A stretch of DNA of 64,000 nt from Salinirubellus salinus (GCF_025231485.1 NZ_CP104003.1:1488001-1552000); one strand, 5' to 3'; numbered from the stretch's first letter, positions 1 through 8,754 are shown. Notes: a model not told the origin generated them from the letters alone. Numbers and translations are program-made.

Positions 1-1142
1 AGCACTGGCTCTCGGCGAACGTCTATCACCCCGCCGACGCCGGGACGGCCACGGACGGTGGAGACGCCAGAGCCGACGAACGCTTCGGCGACGCGGTCGG
101 CGTCGACCCCCTCGCCGTCCACACGGTGAACGGCCACCGCGTCGGCTTCTTCGGCCTCACCGACCCGTCGACGCCGGACATCAACCCCCACGCGAGAGCG
201 CTCGCGTTCACCGACCCCGTCGTGGAGGCCGAACGCGCCGTCGCCGAACTCCGCGAGCGCGGTGTCGACTTCGTCGTCTGCCTCTCGCACCTCGGGCGGG
301 GTGACGAGGAGCTCGCCGCCAGCGTCGACGTCGACGTCGTCCTCGGAGGACACGTCCACTCCGAGCGCGTCGAGTACGTCGACGACACCGTCCTCACCCG
401 CCCGGGGGTCAACGGCCGCGTCGCGCTCGAGGTGTCGCTCCCGGACAAGGAGGTGACCCGCCACCTCGCGGACGACGGTCCGGTGGACGAGCCGCTCGCG
501 ACCCGCCTGCGCGACCGGTTCGACACCACGGGGCTGACCGACGTGCTCGCCACGGTCGAGGACCCCGTCGAACGGACCGAGAAGACCTGCTTCCGTGGGG
601 AGTCACGCATCGGCAACTTCGTCGCCGACGCGTACCGCTGGGCGGCACGCGAGGCGGGCTACCCGGAGCCCATCGTGGGCCTCCAGAACTCCGGTGGCAT
701 CCGCGAGGGTCCGGCACTGGCGGGCGAGGTGACGCTCGCTGACCTGGTGAGCGTCATCCCGTTCGAGGAGGGGGTCGCCGTCCTCGAACTCACGGGCGAT
801 GAGCTGCTCGGGACGCTCGCAGAGGCCGACGCCAGCGTCGGCTTCGGCGACGCGGAGGCCGACTGGTGGCACGCGCACGTCTCGAACGTCCGTCTGGAGT
901 ACGACCACGGCGACGGTGAACTCGTCTCGGCGACCGTCGCGGGCGACCCGGTCGACCCCACCGCGACCTACCGTGTCGCCACCTCCGAGTACCTCCTGCA
1001 CACGGCGGGGGAGTTCCCGTCGCTGCACGAGGGGCAGCGTGTCGACACGCTCGACACCCAGTACGAGGTGCTCGCCGCGTACGCCCGCGCGGTCGGCGTC
1101 GACCCGGAACTGGAGGGCCGCATCGTCCGGACGGGCCTGTGA
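1..1142 (+). CDS. 5'-nucleotidase/UshA-family metallophosphatase (C-terminal part, truncated by window edge)
   Basis: The reading frame is open from base 3 without a start, so the N-terminus lies outside the window. The visible part holds the end of a calcineurin-like metallophosphoesterase domain (a GGHVH motif near bases 331-345) and the 5'-nucleotidase C-terminal domain, with its substrate-binding NSGGIR block near bases 688-705. The family hydrolyses nucleoside monophosphates or related phosphoesters, usually outside the membrane, but any signal peptide would lie upstream and cannot be checked. A GTG at 126 is an internal codon; the metallophosphatase fold continues upstream of it. The substrate cannot be decided from the sequence. 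Confidence 0.85.
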   Translation, partial: HWLSANVYHPADAGTATDGGDARADERFGDAVGVDPLAVHTVNGHRVGFFGLTDPSTPDINPHARALAFTDPVVEAERAVAELRERGVDFVVCLSHLGRGDEELAASVDVDVVLGGHVHSERVEYVDDTVLTRPGVNGRVALEVSLPDKEVTRHLADDGPVDEPLATRLRDRFDTTGLTDVLATVEDPVERTEKTCFRGESRIGNFVADAYRWAAREAGYPEPIVGLQNSGGIREGPALAGEVTLADLVSVIPFEEGVAVLELTGDELLGTLAEADASVGFGDAEADWWHAHVSNVRLEYDHGDGELVSATVAGDPVDPTATYRVATSEYLLHTAGEFPSLHEGQRVDTLDTQYEVLAAYARAVGVDPELEGRIVRTGL

Positions 1143-1197
1143 CCGGACCCACGCGAGAACCACGACGTTTACCCGACGCCGGCCCGACTCTCCGTCG

Positions 1198-1599
1198 ATG
1201 ACGCTGGTCGTCGTTCCGGTCCGGTACCCGCTCTCGGAGCACTCGGAGGCGACCCTCCGTCGCGCCATCGAACTCGCGGAGGCGGAGGACGCCGACCTGA
1301 CCGTGTTCCACGTCAACCTCTACCAGAAATCCAGGCGGGTGAAGCGGGCCGAACTCAAGCGGGCCGTCGAGGAGACGTTCGGCCACCTGCCGAACACGCG
1401 CTACGTCGTCCGCTCGGGCTTCCTCGTCGAGGAGACCATCCTCGACGAGGTGGCCGGCGAGGGGGCCGACTACGTCGTCATCGGCCGCAAGCAGGCCGGC
1501 CGCTGGCGCCGGATGCTCCGGAGTATCACCGACGAACCGGACGTGGAGGGGTACCTCCGCGAGAAGTTGGACTGTACCGTCGTCACGGCGTCGCTCTAG
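1198..1599 (+). CDS. UspA-like universal stress protein
   Basis: This 133-residue acidic protein has the single-domain universal stress protein layout: an N-terminal beta strand (LVVVPVRYP), a long helix starting at the ATLRRAIELA segment, and a C-terminal GADYVVIGRK strand ending in TVVTASL. The usual ATP-binding G-2x-G-9x-G signature is only partly recognisable, so nucleotide binding is uncertain. The ATG lies 55 nt after the stop of the phosphatase. Its stop codon shares bases with the stop of the convergent mscS-like gene. A role in stress response is inferred from the family only. Confidence 0.75.
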   Translation: MTLVVVPVRYPLSEHSEATLRRAIELAEAEDADLTVFHVNLYQKSRRVKRAELKRAVEETFGHLPNTRYVVRSGFLVEETILDEVAGEGADYVVIGRKQAGRWRRMLRSITDEPDVEGYLREKLDCTVVTASL

Positions 1600-2627
1600 T
1601 CGCGCCGCTCGTCGCCGTCGACCCCCGGCGGACGTTCCGGGCCGAGCTCGGGGCCACGGTCGCGGACGCTGACCTGCATCTCCCCGCTCGTGTCGTCGAA
1701 GTAGAGGTGGCTGTGCGGGTAGGCGATCTCGACGTCGGCCTCCTCGAGCCGGTCCCAGATGGCCGTCTGGACCTCCGAGCGGAGTTTCAGCAGTTTGTAC
1801 GGCTCGGTCGCCCAGTAGCGCAGGCGGAGGTTCACGCCGTGGTCGGCGAACGCGTCGATGTAGCAGGTGGGCCTGGCCGGGTAGCGTGCCGACCCGATGC
1901 GGATGTCCGGGCCCCCCTCGATGACCTTGTCGACGTGTGCGGCCGCCTCCTCGATGAGTGCGCGCGCCTCGTCGAGGTCCGACTCGTAGGTGACCTGTAC
2001 GTCGAGTTTCAGCCGCGTCCGGCCGTCCTCCGCCGAGTAGTTCACCACGTCTCGCTCCCGGATGGAGCCGTTCGGGATGACGAGGAACGTGTTGTCGAGC
2101 GTGAAGACCTTCGTGTAGCGCAGCGTGATGTCCTCGACGAAGCCGTAGACCTCCCGGTCCGAGAGGTGGATCATGTCGCCGATCTCGTAGGGCTGCTCGC
2201 TCAGGACGAACAGGCCGTTGATGACGCTCCCGATGATGGGCGCGAGGACGAAACCCGCGACGGCCGAGAACACCGTGACCGAGAGCGCGAGGTTCTGCAG
2301 CGGCACGCCGAGTATCCGCAGGGCGAGTCCACCACCGAGTAGCAGGATGGTCGTCTGGATGGAGCGCAACACGGTCCGGGTGAGCGACGGGCGCTGGAAC
2401 CGTCGAGCGATGCGCCGGCCGAACACCTGCCGGACCACCTTCGAGACGTAGTACGAGAGGACGACCACCAGCAGCGCGAGGGCGCCCTGGACCGCCCACT
2501 CCGGCACCCACGGCGGGAGGAACTGGCCGACGGTCTCGGCGGCGCTCTCTGTCGGCGTCCGGGTGGGGGTCCCCGTCGGTGTCGGCGTCCCCGCCTGTAC
2601 CAGCACGCGCACGAACCCCCCGAGCAT
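1596..2627 (-). CDS. MscS-family mechanosensitive ion channel
   Basis: The 343-residue protein starts with a Thr/Pro-rich low-complexity stretch, then three membrane segments: one around the WAVQGALALLVVVLSYYV segment, a second around LLLGGGLALRI, and a third pore-lining helix running into the family signature NGLFVLSEQPYEIGD. The cytoplasmic beta and alpha/beta domains follow. Channels of this family open under membrane tension and release solutes on hypo-osmotic shock, a real hazard for a halophile. I chose the ATG at 2627 because a TATA-like box (TTTTTAT on the minus strand, about 2651-2657) lies 25-30 nt upstream, which suits a leaderless transcript. An in-frame ATG at 2660 lies upstream of that box. 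Confidence 0.9.
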   Translation of the reverse strand: MLGGFVRVLVQAGTPTPTGTPTRTPTESAAETVGQFLPPWVPEWAVQGALALLVVVLSYYVSKVVRQVFGRRIARRFQRPSLTRTVLRSIQTTILLLGGGLALRILGVPLQNLALSVTVFSAVAGFVLAPIIGSVINGLFVLSEQPYEIGDMIHLSDREVYGFVEDITLRYTKVFTLDNTFLVIPNGSIRERDVVNYSAEDGRTRLKLDVQVTYESDLDEARALIEEAAAHVDKVIEGGPDIRIGSARYPARPTCYIDAFADHGVNLRLRYWATEPYKLLKLRSEVQTAIWDRLEEADVEIAYPHSHLYFDDTSGEMQVSVRDRGPELGPERPPGVDGDERRD

Positions 2628-2650
2628 GGCCGTTCGGTCGCCGGCCGGCG

Positions 2651-2668
2651 ATAAAAACATGGGTGGAA
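2651..2668 (-). promoter_or_regulatory. TATA-like promoter of mscS with a CACCCATG-type upstream flank
   Basis: On the minus strand this reads CACCCATGTTTTTAT, with the T-rich part about 25 nt before the chosen mscS start. The same string, inverted, is the conserved linker of the dispersed intergenic elements elsewhere in the window, so promoter and repeat share sequence here. Confidence 0.5.
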
Positions 2669-2714
2669 GGGACCGCCCCCGACAGATATGTAGCGGCACG
2701 TCCAGTACGGTGGT

Positions 2715-3473
2715 ATGTTCGGGTTCACCGACCGCCGACCCACGTTCGACGTGAGTTCGCGCTCGAGCCCCTCCGAGACGCTCGTCGTCGGCGTCTCGGA
2801 GTTCGGGCTGGCGGGCCTCACGGCCGTCGACTACCTCGTCACCCACCTCGGCCTGGAGGAGACCGGCCACATCCGAGTCGACGAACTGCCGACCATCACC
2901 CCGTTCGCCGAGGGGCGCCCGCGGCACCACACGCGGCTCTACTCGCGTGACGACCTCGACGTGACCGTCCTCGTCGGCGAGTTGTTCCTCCCGCCGTCGG
3001 CCGCCGATGCCTTCGGGCAGGCCGTCATCGAGTGGACCGACGCGAACGGCATCGACGAGACGGTGGCGCTCTCCGGCGTCCCCACCGCCCACGGGCCCGA
3101 CGAACACGTCACCTACCACATCGCCACCGACGACTACCGGTCCGAACGGCTCGAGGACCTCGACCCGGCCGTCCCCGCGATGGGCGGCGGCTACCTCGCG
3201 GGCGTGAACGGCGCGCTCCTCTCACACGGGATGGAGACGGCGCTGGCCGCCTGCGTCTACACCACCCCCGTCCACGCACAGACGCCGGACGCCGACGCCG
3301 CGCTCCGCCTGCTGGAGACGCTCGACCGGGTCTACGACCTCGGGGTCGACCTCGGCCCGCTGGAGGCGTTCGCCGAACAGGTGAGCAGACAGTACGAGGA
3401 ACTGGCCGCGCGGATGGAGGCGGCGGAGGCGGAGGTCGGGGAGCGACAGGCGGAGGACAGGATGTACATGTAG
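2715..3473 (+). CDS. PAC2-family protein (proteasome assembly chaperone-like)
   Basis: The 252-residue protein has the PAC2 fold pattern: SETLVVGVSEFGLAGLTAVDYL near the start, a middle strand with VTVLVGELFLPP, and the GGGYLAGVNGALLSHGME glycine-rich block, followed by a C-terminal coiled-coil-like Glu/Ala helix. In eukaryotes the family helps assemble the 20S core. In archaea it is widespread, but its role is mostly inferred. It is divergent from mscS across an 87-nt gap. A dispersed repeat element begins immediately after its TAG stop. Confidence 0.85.
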   Translation: MFGFTDRRPTFDVSSRSSPSETLVVGVSEFGLAGLTAVDYLVTHLGLEETGHIRVDELPTITPFAEGRPRHHTRLYSRDDLDVTVLVGELFLPPSAADAFGQAVIEWTDANGIDETVALSGVPTAHGPDEHVTYHIATDDYRSERLEDLDPAVPAMGGGYLAGVNGALLSHGMETALAACVYTTPVHAQTPDADAALRLLETLDRVYDLGVDLGPLEAFAEQVSRQYEELAARMEAAEAEVGERQAEDRMYM

Positions 3474-3569
3474 AACCACTTTTTACTCGTCGGGGGCGCG
3501 GCGAAGCCGCACCCCACTCCTCGCAAAAACTGGACGAAAACTGCGCCGCTCGCTCCGCTCTCGGCGGGT
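3474..3569 (+). repeat. Dispersed stop-adjacent two-hairpin element, copy A
   Basis: The element starts at the base after the PAC2 stop codon with AACCACTTTTTACTC. It then has a hairpin (GGGG-C-GCGGC, loop GAA, GCCGC-A-CCCC, one mismatch), the linker GCAAAAACTGG, and a second inverted repeat (GCCG...CGGC). It ends in GGCGGGT. The 50 nt that follow contain AGCACCGC and CCGCACCGC strings that also trail copies D and F. Confidence 0.75.
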
Positions 3570-3624
3570 AAGTGAGGGACGTCCCCAGCACCGCGCCGCG
3601 ACCGCACCGCGACGCCGCCCCCGG

Positions 3625-3634
3625 GCTATTTAGG
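3625..3634 (+). promoter_or_regulatory. TATA-like box of the methyltransferase gene
   Basis: The string CTATTTAG lies in a very G+C-rich surround, about 26 nt before the GTG at 3657. This spacing suits a leaderless haloarchaeal transcript and supports that GTG as the start. Confidence 0.6.
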
Positions 3635-3656
3635 CTCCGTCGCCATTCTCCTCGCC

Positions 3657-6600
3657 GTGTCCGAGCAGTACGCGTCGGCGGACGCGGACGCCGACGGCCT
3701 CGCCGAGCGCCTCCGCGACCGGATCTACGACGAGGTGGTCCCACGGCTAGCCGGGGCGCTCGTCGACGCGCAGGGTCTCTCGGAGCCGACCCGCGACGAA
3801 CTCGACGCGACCTACCGGGCGACGCTCGTCCTCTGCTATCGGCTCCTCTTCCTCGCTCACGCCGAGGCCCGGGGGCACCTCCCACGCGGGCGGAACTCGA
3901 CCTACGACCGGTACTCGCTGGGGGGCATCGCCAGCGAACTGGCAGCGGGGACGACGTTCGGTCGGCGGCCGACGCTCTGGGAACGGGTGCAGACGCTCAC
4001 CCGTGGCGTCCACGAGGGTGCCCCCGAGATGGGCGTGCCGGCCTACGGCGGCCGACTGCTCTCGGCCGACCCGGAGGTGAACGAGGCCGGGGCGAGGCTC
4101 GCGCGAGTGGAACTCTCGGACGCGGCGTTCGGCCCCGCGCTCGAAGGCCTGCTCGTCGACGATCCACCGGAGGGTCGAGCGACCCCGGTCGACTTCGGGG
4201 CCGTCGACGTCCGCGAGCTCGGCGTCGTCCACGAGCGGTTGCTGGAGTCCGACCTCTCGGTCGCCGACACCGACCTCACCACGGAGCCGCGTCGGGGTGA
4301 CGAGCAGTACGTCCCGGCGGACGCGGACGACCCCGTGGTCGTCGAGGCGGGCGAGGTCTACCTCCACGGCCACTCCGGCGAGCGGAAGGCGACCGGCGCG
4401 TACTACACGCCCCCCCGGTTCGTCGAGCACCTGCTGGAGTACTCGCTCGACCCCGCGCTGGAGGCCCACCTCGACCGGGTCGACCGGGTCCGCGAGCGAG
4501 ACGGTGAGACGGCCGCCTCCGACGCGCTGTTCGAGTTCGCGGTCGCCGACGTCGCGATGGGCTCGGGTCACTTCCTCCTTGGAGCCGTCGAGCACGTCAC
4601 CGCGGCGTTCCGGGCGTACCTCCGGGCGAACCCGCTCCCCGGTGTCGAGCGCGAACTGGACGACCTGGCGGCGAGGGCCGAGACCGCGCTCGCGAACGCG
4701 GCGGCAGAGACCAACGCGGAGGCGGTGAGCAGGTCGGAGGTGGACCGTCGCAGACTCCTCCGCCGGGCGGTCGCCAGCCGGTGTCTCTACGGGGTCGACC
4801 TGGACGGGCTGGCGGCGGAACTGGCACGCCTCTCGCTGTGGGTCGACACGTTCGTCCCCGGGCTGCCACTCGACGACTTCGCGTCCACACTCCGGACCGG
4901 CGACTCGCTGGCCGGCGTGGGCACGCTCGACGAGGTGCCGGACACGCTCCGCGTGGACGACCCGGTGCACCACCGTGACGACCTCGCGGCGACGCGGGCG
5001 CGGTTCGACGTCCTCGCGGCCGCGCGCGTCGACGACGACATCGACCCGAGCGCCGTCGACTCGACTGTCCCGGACCCGCGGGACACGCCGACCTACGAGG
5101 CCGCCGAGGCGGCACTCGGGTCGACCGACCCGCTCCACTTCCCGGTGGCGTTCCCGGAGGTGTTCGGGGACGGTGGCGGGTTCGACGTCGTCGTGGGCAA
5201 CCCACCCTGGGAGGAGGCCGTCCTCGAAGCGGACGAGTTCTGGGCGCGGTACGTCCCCGGCCTCCGGGGGCGCTCGCAGGGCGACCAGGAACGACTGAAG
5301 ACGCGACTGCGTGCGGAGCGGCCCGACCTCGTCGCCGAGTTCGAGCGGGAGCGGGCGACGCAGGAGCGACGACGACGGACCCTCGCGAACGGGCCGTACC
5401 CCGGCATGGGGACGGGCGACCCCGACACGTACAAGGCGTTCTGCTGGCGGTTCTGGGACCTCCTCCGGGACGGCGGGTACCTCGGGGTCGTCCTCCCCCG
5501 GAGTGCGCTCGTGGCCGCGGGGTCAGCGTCGTTCAGACGGACGCTCCTGACCGAGGGCACCGTCACCGACGCCACGCTCCTCGAGAACACCAGCGGGTGG
5601 GTGTTCGACGGCGTCGCCGAGCAGTACACCGTCGCGCTCCTCGCCGCACGGAAGTCTCCGCCCGGCCCCGACGACACGCTCCCGTTGCGTGGGCCGTTCA
5701 CCGACGCCGAGAGCTACGAGCGGGGCCTCGACGCGGGGCCGTACCGGTTCGACCCGGAGCGCGCGCTGCACTGGACCGGGACGGCCTCGTTCCCGCGACT
5801 CCCCGACGACCCGCGCTCGGTCGCGGCGTTCGCCCAGCAGGCGCGTCACCCGCCGCTGGGTCTCGACGACCCCGACACCTGGCGGGCCCGGCCGCACACG
5901 GAACTCCACGCGACGGGCGACAAGACGGCCGCGGACGGGTCACGGGTGATGACCTTCCCGGAGGACCCGCCGGTAGACCACTGGCCAGTGTACAGGGGTG
6001 GCTCGTTCACCCACTGGGTGCCCGACACCGGCGAGCGCTACGCGTGGATCGCGCCCGAGGTCGCCCGGGCGTACCTGCAGGAACAGCGGGAGAACTCCTA
6101 TCGCTACGCCGGGTCGCGCTCGGCGTTCTCCGAGATGGACGAGTCGTGGGTACACGACCCGGAGACGCTCCCGTGTCTCGCGCCGCGGGTCGCGTTCCGC
6201 GACATCGCACGGTCGAGCGACCCGCGGACTATCGTCAGTGCGCTCGTGCCGCCCGAGACGGTGCTCACGAACAAGGCACCGTACTTCCTCTGGCCGCGCG
6301 GCGACGAACGCGACGAGGCCTACCTCCTCGGCGTGACGAGTTCGATACCGTTCGACTGGTACGCCCGACGGTTCGTCGAACTCGGCGTCAACTACCACAT
6401 CCTGAACGCCCTGCCCGTCCCCCGTCCCGGTCGGGGGGCACCGCTCCGGCGGCGGGTGGTCGAACTCGCCGGCCGACTGGCGGCCGTCGACGACCGGTAC
6501 GCCGAGTGGGCGACGGCCGTCGGCGTCGACTGCGGCCCCCTCGACGACACCACGAGACGCGAGTCCGTCCACGAACTCGACGCGGTGGTCGCCCACCTCT

Positions 6601-6734
6601 ACGGCCTCTCTCGCGAGCATCTCGAGGTGGTGTTCGACACCTTCCGCGAGGACGACAGTCTCGCCGAGCGACGGGACGCGGTGCTCGGGTGGTACGACGA
6701 GTGGTGCGACGCGGGGCGGGCGGTGGACGAGTGA
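3657..6734 (+). CDS. Orphan type IIG / Eco57I-like adenine-specific DNA methyltransferase
   Basis: This 1025-residue protein has an N-terminal helical region with the YRLLFLAHAEARGHLP block common to Eco57I-type enzymes and PglX-like methylases. It carries motif X (TGAYYTPP, about residues 245-252), the SAM-binding motif I (VADVAMGSGHF, about 295-306), YGVDLD (about 377) and the catalytic NPPW motif (about 515-518). A target-recognition-like C-terminal half ends with LNALPVPRP (about 916). It should methylate adenine at a specific DNA site. I see no PD-(D/E)XK nuclease motif in the first 240 residues, so restriction activity is not supported. No restriction, BREX or DISARM partner genes adjoin it. 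The GTG start rests on the TATA-like box. Repeats flank it on both sides. Confidence 0.85.
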   Translation: MSEQYASADADADGLAERLRDRIYDEVVPRLAGALVDAQGLSEPTRDELDATYRATLVLCYRLLFLAHAEARGHLPRGRNSTYDRYSLGGIASELAAGTTFGRRPTLWERVQTLTRGVHEGAPEMGVPAYGGRLLSADPEVNEAGARLARVELSDAAFGPALEGLLVDDPPEGRATPVDFGAVDVRELGVVHERLLESDLSVADTDLTTEPRRGDEQYVPADADDPVVVEAGEVYLHGHSGERKATGAYYTPPRFVEHLLEYSLDPALEAHLDRVDRVRERDGETAASDALFEFAVADVAMGSGHFLLGAVEHVTAAFRAYLRANPLPGVERELDDLAARAETALANAAAETNAEAVSRSEVDRRRLLRRAVASRCLYGVDLDGLAAELARLSLWVDTFVPGLPLDDFASTLRTGDSLAGVGTLDEVPDTLRVDDPVHHRDDLAATRARFDVLAAARVDDDIDPSAVDSTVPDPRDTPTYEAAEAALGSTDPLHFPVAFPEVFGDGGGFDVVVGNPPWEEAVLEADEFWARYVPGLRGRSQGDQERLKTRLRAERPDLVAEFERERATQERRRRTLANGPYPGMGTGDPDTYKAFCWRFWDLLRDGGYLGVVLPRSALVAAGSASFRRTLLTEGTVTDATLLENTSGWVFDGVAEQYTVALLAARKSPPGPDDTLPLRGPFTDAESYERGLDAGPYRFDPERALHWTGTASFPRLPDDPRSVAAFAQQARHPPLGLDDPDTWRARPHTELHATGDKTAADGSRVMTFPEDPPVDHWPVYRGGSFTHWVPDTGERYAWIAPEVARAYLQEQRENSYRYAGSRSAFSEMDESWVHDPETLPCLAPRVAFRDIARSSDPRTIVSALVPPETVLTNKAPYFLWPRGDERDEAYLLGVTSSIPFDWYARRFVELGVNYHILNALPVPRPGRGAPLRRRVVELAGRLAAVDDRYAEWATAVGVDCGPLDDTTRRESVHELDAVVAHLYGLSREHLEVVFDTFREDDSLAERRDAVLGWYDEWCDAGRAVDE

Positions 6735-6961
6735 GTCGTCGCCGAGAGAAGGGACAGACCCCCCGGCGACCAGCTCGAACCGTCGGTTCGCGAGCGGTCG
6801 GCGGGGCGGGAGCGGGCGAGGTCACCCACCCGCGACGAGCGAAGCGAGAGGCGCTCGTTTCACCCGTGGCGTTATCCGAGCGGTTCGCGAGCGGTCGGCG
6901 GGGCGGGAGCGGGCAAGCACACCCACCCGCCGCGAGCAGGGCGGGACCGAAGGACCCGCTT
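6735..6961. repeat. Intergenic region with a 33-bp direct repeat
   Basis: No gene is visible. A 33-bp sequence starting GGTTCGCGAGCGGTCGGCGG occurs at 6785-6817 and again, identically, at 6882-6914, a period of 97 bases. Both are followed a few bases later by ACCCACCCGC. The first part of the repeat resembles the hairpin arm of the adjoining element copy B, so this stretch looks like degenerate or duplicated element material. Confidence 0.7.
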
Positions 6962-7072
6962 GCAGACGGCGGCGAAGCCGCCGTCGACGCAGCGAGCGGC
7001 GCCTTCTTCACCCATGTTTTTGTGCGAGCGGTTCGCGAGCGCAGCGAGCGAACCCGAGGATAAAAAGATGGT
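6962..7072 (-). repeat. Dispersed stop-adjacent two-hairpin element, copy B
   Basis: Read on the minus strand, the element begins right after the acyl-CoA ligase stop with GACCATCTTTTTATC. It has a hairpin GGTTCGC/GCGAACC, the linker CACAAAAACATGGGTGAAGA, and the GGCGCCGCTCGCTGCG string of the second hairpin. A perfect 9-bp hairpin with loop GAA lies at 6965-6985. Confidence 0.75.
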
Positions 7073-8716
7073 CTAGAGTTGGTCGCCGCTCGTCAGCGGT
7101 CCGTCCAGGTACTCCTCGGCCATCTCCTCCAGTCGGTAGCGCTGGACCTTCTGGGTCGCCGAGCGCGGCAGTTCGTCGACGAAGAAGATGCGCCGCGGGT
7201 GGGCGTAGCTGGCGACGTGGTCGAGCGTGAACCTCCGGAGTTCCTCCTCGGTCACGTCTGCACCCTCGGCGAGGACGACGAACGCGACGGGGGCCTCGCC
7301 CTTCACCTCGTGGGGCGCGCCGGCGACGCCGGCCTCCTCGACGTCCGGATGTTCGTAGAGTGCCGCCTCCACCTCGGCCGGGTAGATGTTCTCCCCACCG
7401 GCGATGATCATGTCATCGGCACGGTCGACCATCCAGAAGTAGCCGTCCTCGTCGACGCGGGCGATGTCCTCGGTGTAGAAGTAGCCCTCGTCGTCGAACA
7501 CCGCGTCGGTCTTCTCGGGGAGTTCGAAGTAGCCCTCGAACACGTTGGGACCGCGGATGGCGAGCTCGCCGCCCGTGGCCTCCGCGTCGTCGAAGTCGAG
7601 GTCCGAGTCCGGGAACGGGCTGAGCTCCTCGGGCGAGACGCGCGTCTCGCGGGTCTCCGGGTCGACGATCTTGATCTCACAGCACTCCAGCGCCGGGCCG
7701 ATACAGCCAGCGGCCTTCCGGACGCCGTGGGAGGGTTCGACCGTGCCGGCGGGTGCCGTCTCGGTCATCCCCCAGCCCTCGACCATCGGGACGTCCCACG
7801 CCTCCTCGATGGTGCGACGGACCTCGTCGGCCAGCGGGGCGGCCGCGCAGTTGACGTAGCGCAGCGACGAGAGGTCGTACTCGTCGGGGTTCTCGCGGTA
7901 CTCGCGCCACATCATCGTGTACATCGCGGGGACGCCGGCGAACGTGGTCGCGTCGTGCTCGTCGATCCCCCGGAGCATCCCCTCCCCCTCGGGCTGCGGC
8001 TGGAGGTGCATCGTCCCGCCGCGGACGAGGTACGTCGCCATGATGGCGTTCAGGCCGAAGATGTGGAACAGCGGCAGGACGAGGACGATGGAGTCGTCGG
8101 CGTCGATGGCCAGTCCGCCCTTCGTGTACGCCTCGACGGTGGTGAGGAGGTTCTCGTGGCTGAGGAGGACACCTTTCGGTCGGCCCGTCGTCCCCGAGGT
8201 GTAGGGCTGGCAGGCGATGTCGCCGTACTCGCGTTCGGGTTTCTCGAAGGTGTCGTCGTAGTCGTCGAGCACGTGCGAGACGTTGACGACGCCGTCGTCG
8301 CTCACCCCGGGCAGGAACAGCGTACTCACCTCGGCGGCGTCGGCGAGGTTCTGCACCTGTTCGGCCAGCAGTGGCGAGCCGACCATGTGGTCGGCCTCGG
8401 CGTTGTTCACCACGTAGACGAGCGTCTCCGGGTCCATCCGGAGGTTCAGCGGTACCGCCACCCCGCCCGCCTTGATGATGCCGAAGTAACTGACCGGGAA
8501 CTGGGTCGTGTTCGGGACGAAGATGCCGACGCGGTCGCCCGGCCCGACGCCGTGGTCGGCGAGCATGTTCGCGTACTTGTTCGACTCCGCCTCGAGTTCC
8601 GCGTAGGACGTCGCCTGCCCGAACGAGGTGAACGCCGTCTTCTCGCCGTACCGGTCTGCCGCCATCGCCGGCAGGTCACCGAAGTGACGCAGGGGAGCGC
8701 CTTCGAAGTGTTCCAT
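7073..8716 (-). CDS. Acyl-CoA ligase (long-chain fatty acid-CoA ligase / AMP-dependent synthetase)
   Basis: The 547-residue protein is a complete ANL-superfamily enzyme. It has the AMP-binding signature YTSGTTGRPKGV (about residues 172-183), the EGWGMTE core motif, YFYTEDIARVDEDGYFW with the hinge that separates the two domains, GGENIYPAEVE, and the C-terminal catalytic lysine region RSATQKVQRY (about 518). It activates a carboxylic acid, probably a fatty acid, to its acyl-CoA through an acyl-adenylate. The exact substrate is unknown. A strong AT-rich box at 8741-8754 is placed for the ATG at 8716. Fatty-acid genes elsewhere in the window (32132, 33616, 62890) fit a beta-oxidation or acyl-CoA lifestyle. 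Confidence 0.9.
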   Translation of the reverse strand: MEHFEGAPLRHFGDLPAMAADRYGEKTAFTSFGQATSYAELEAESNKYANMLADHGVGPGDRVGIFVPNTTQFPVSYFGIIKAGGVAVPLNLRMDPETLVYVVNNAEADHMVGSPLLAEQVQNLADAAEVSTLFLPGVSDDGVVNVSHVLDDYDDTFEKPEREYGDIACQPYTSGTTGRPKGVLLSHENLLTTVEAYTKGGLAIDADDSIVLVLPLFHIFGLNAIMATYLVRGGTMHLQPQPEGEGMLRGIDEHDATTFAGVPAMYTMMWREYRENPDEYDLSSLRYVNCAAAPLADEVRRTIEEAWDVPMVEGWGMTETAPAGTVEPSHGVRKAAGCIGPALECCEIKIVDPETRETRVSPEELSPFPDSDLDFDDAEATGGELAIRGPNVFEGYFELPEKTDAVFDDEGYFYTEDIARVDEDGYFWMVDRADDMIIAGGENIYPAEVEAALYEHPDVEEAGVAGAPHEVKGEAPVAFVVLAEGADVTEEELRRFTLDHVASYAHPRRIFFVDELPRSATQKVQRYRLEEMAEEYLDGPLTSGDQL

Positions 8717-8740
8717 GTGCGGCCGGACGGTTCGGCGGGT

Positions 8741-8754
8741 AGTTAATAAATATT
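8741..8754 (-). promoter_or_regulatory. TATA box of the acyl-CoA ligase gene
   Basis: On the minus strand the sequence reads AATATTTATTAACT, one of the most AT-rich stretches in the region. Its centre lies about 30 nt before the ATG at 8716. Confidence 0.65.

Noticed and set aside
2628-2660. Upstream in-frame ATG (2660) as the start of the MscS protein.
   Set aside because: It lies on the far side of the TATA-like box that is correctly spaced for the ATG at 2627, and the added residues are not part of the family.
3657-6734. BREX or DISARM defence island around the methyltransferase.
   Set aside because: No helicase, phosphatase, PglZ-, BrxC- or DrmABC-like gene lies on either side; the neighbours are housekeeping genes.
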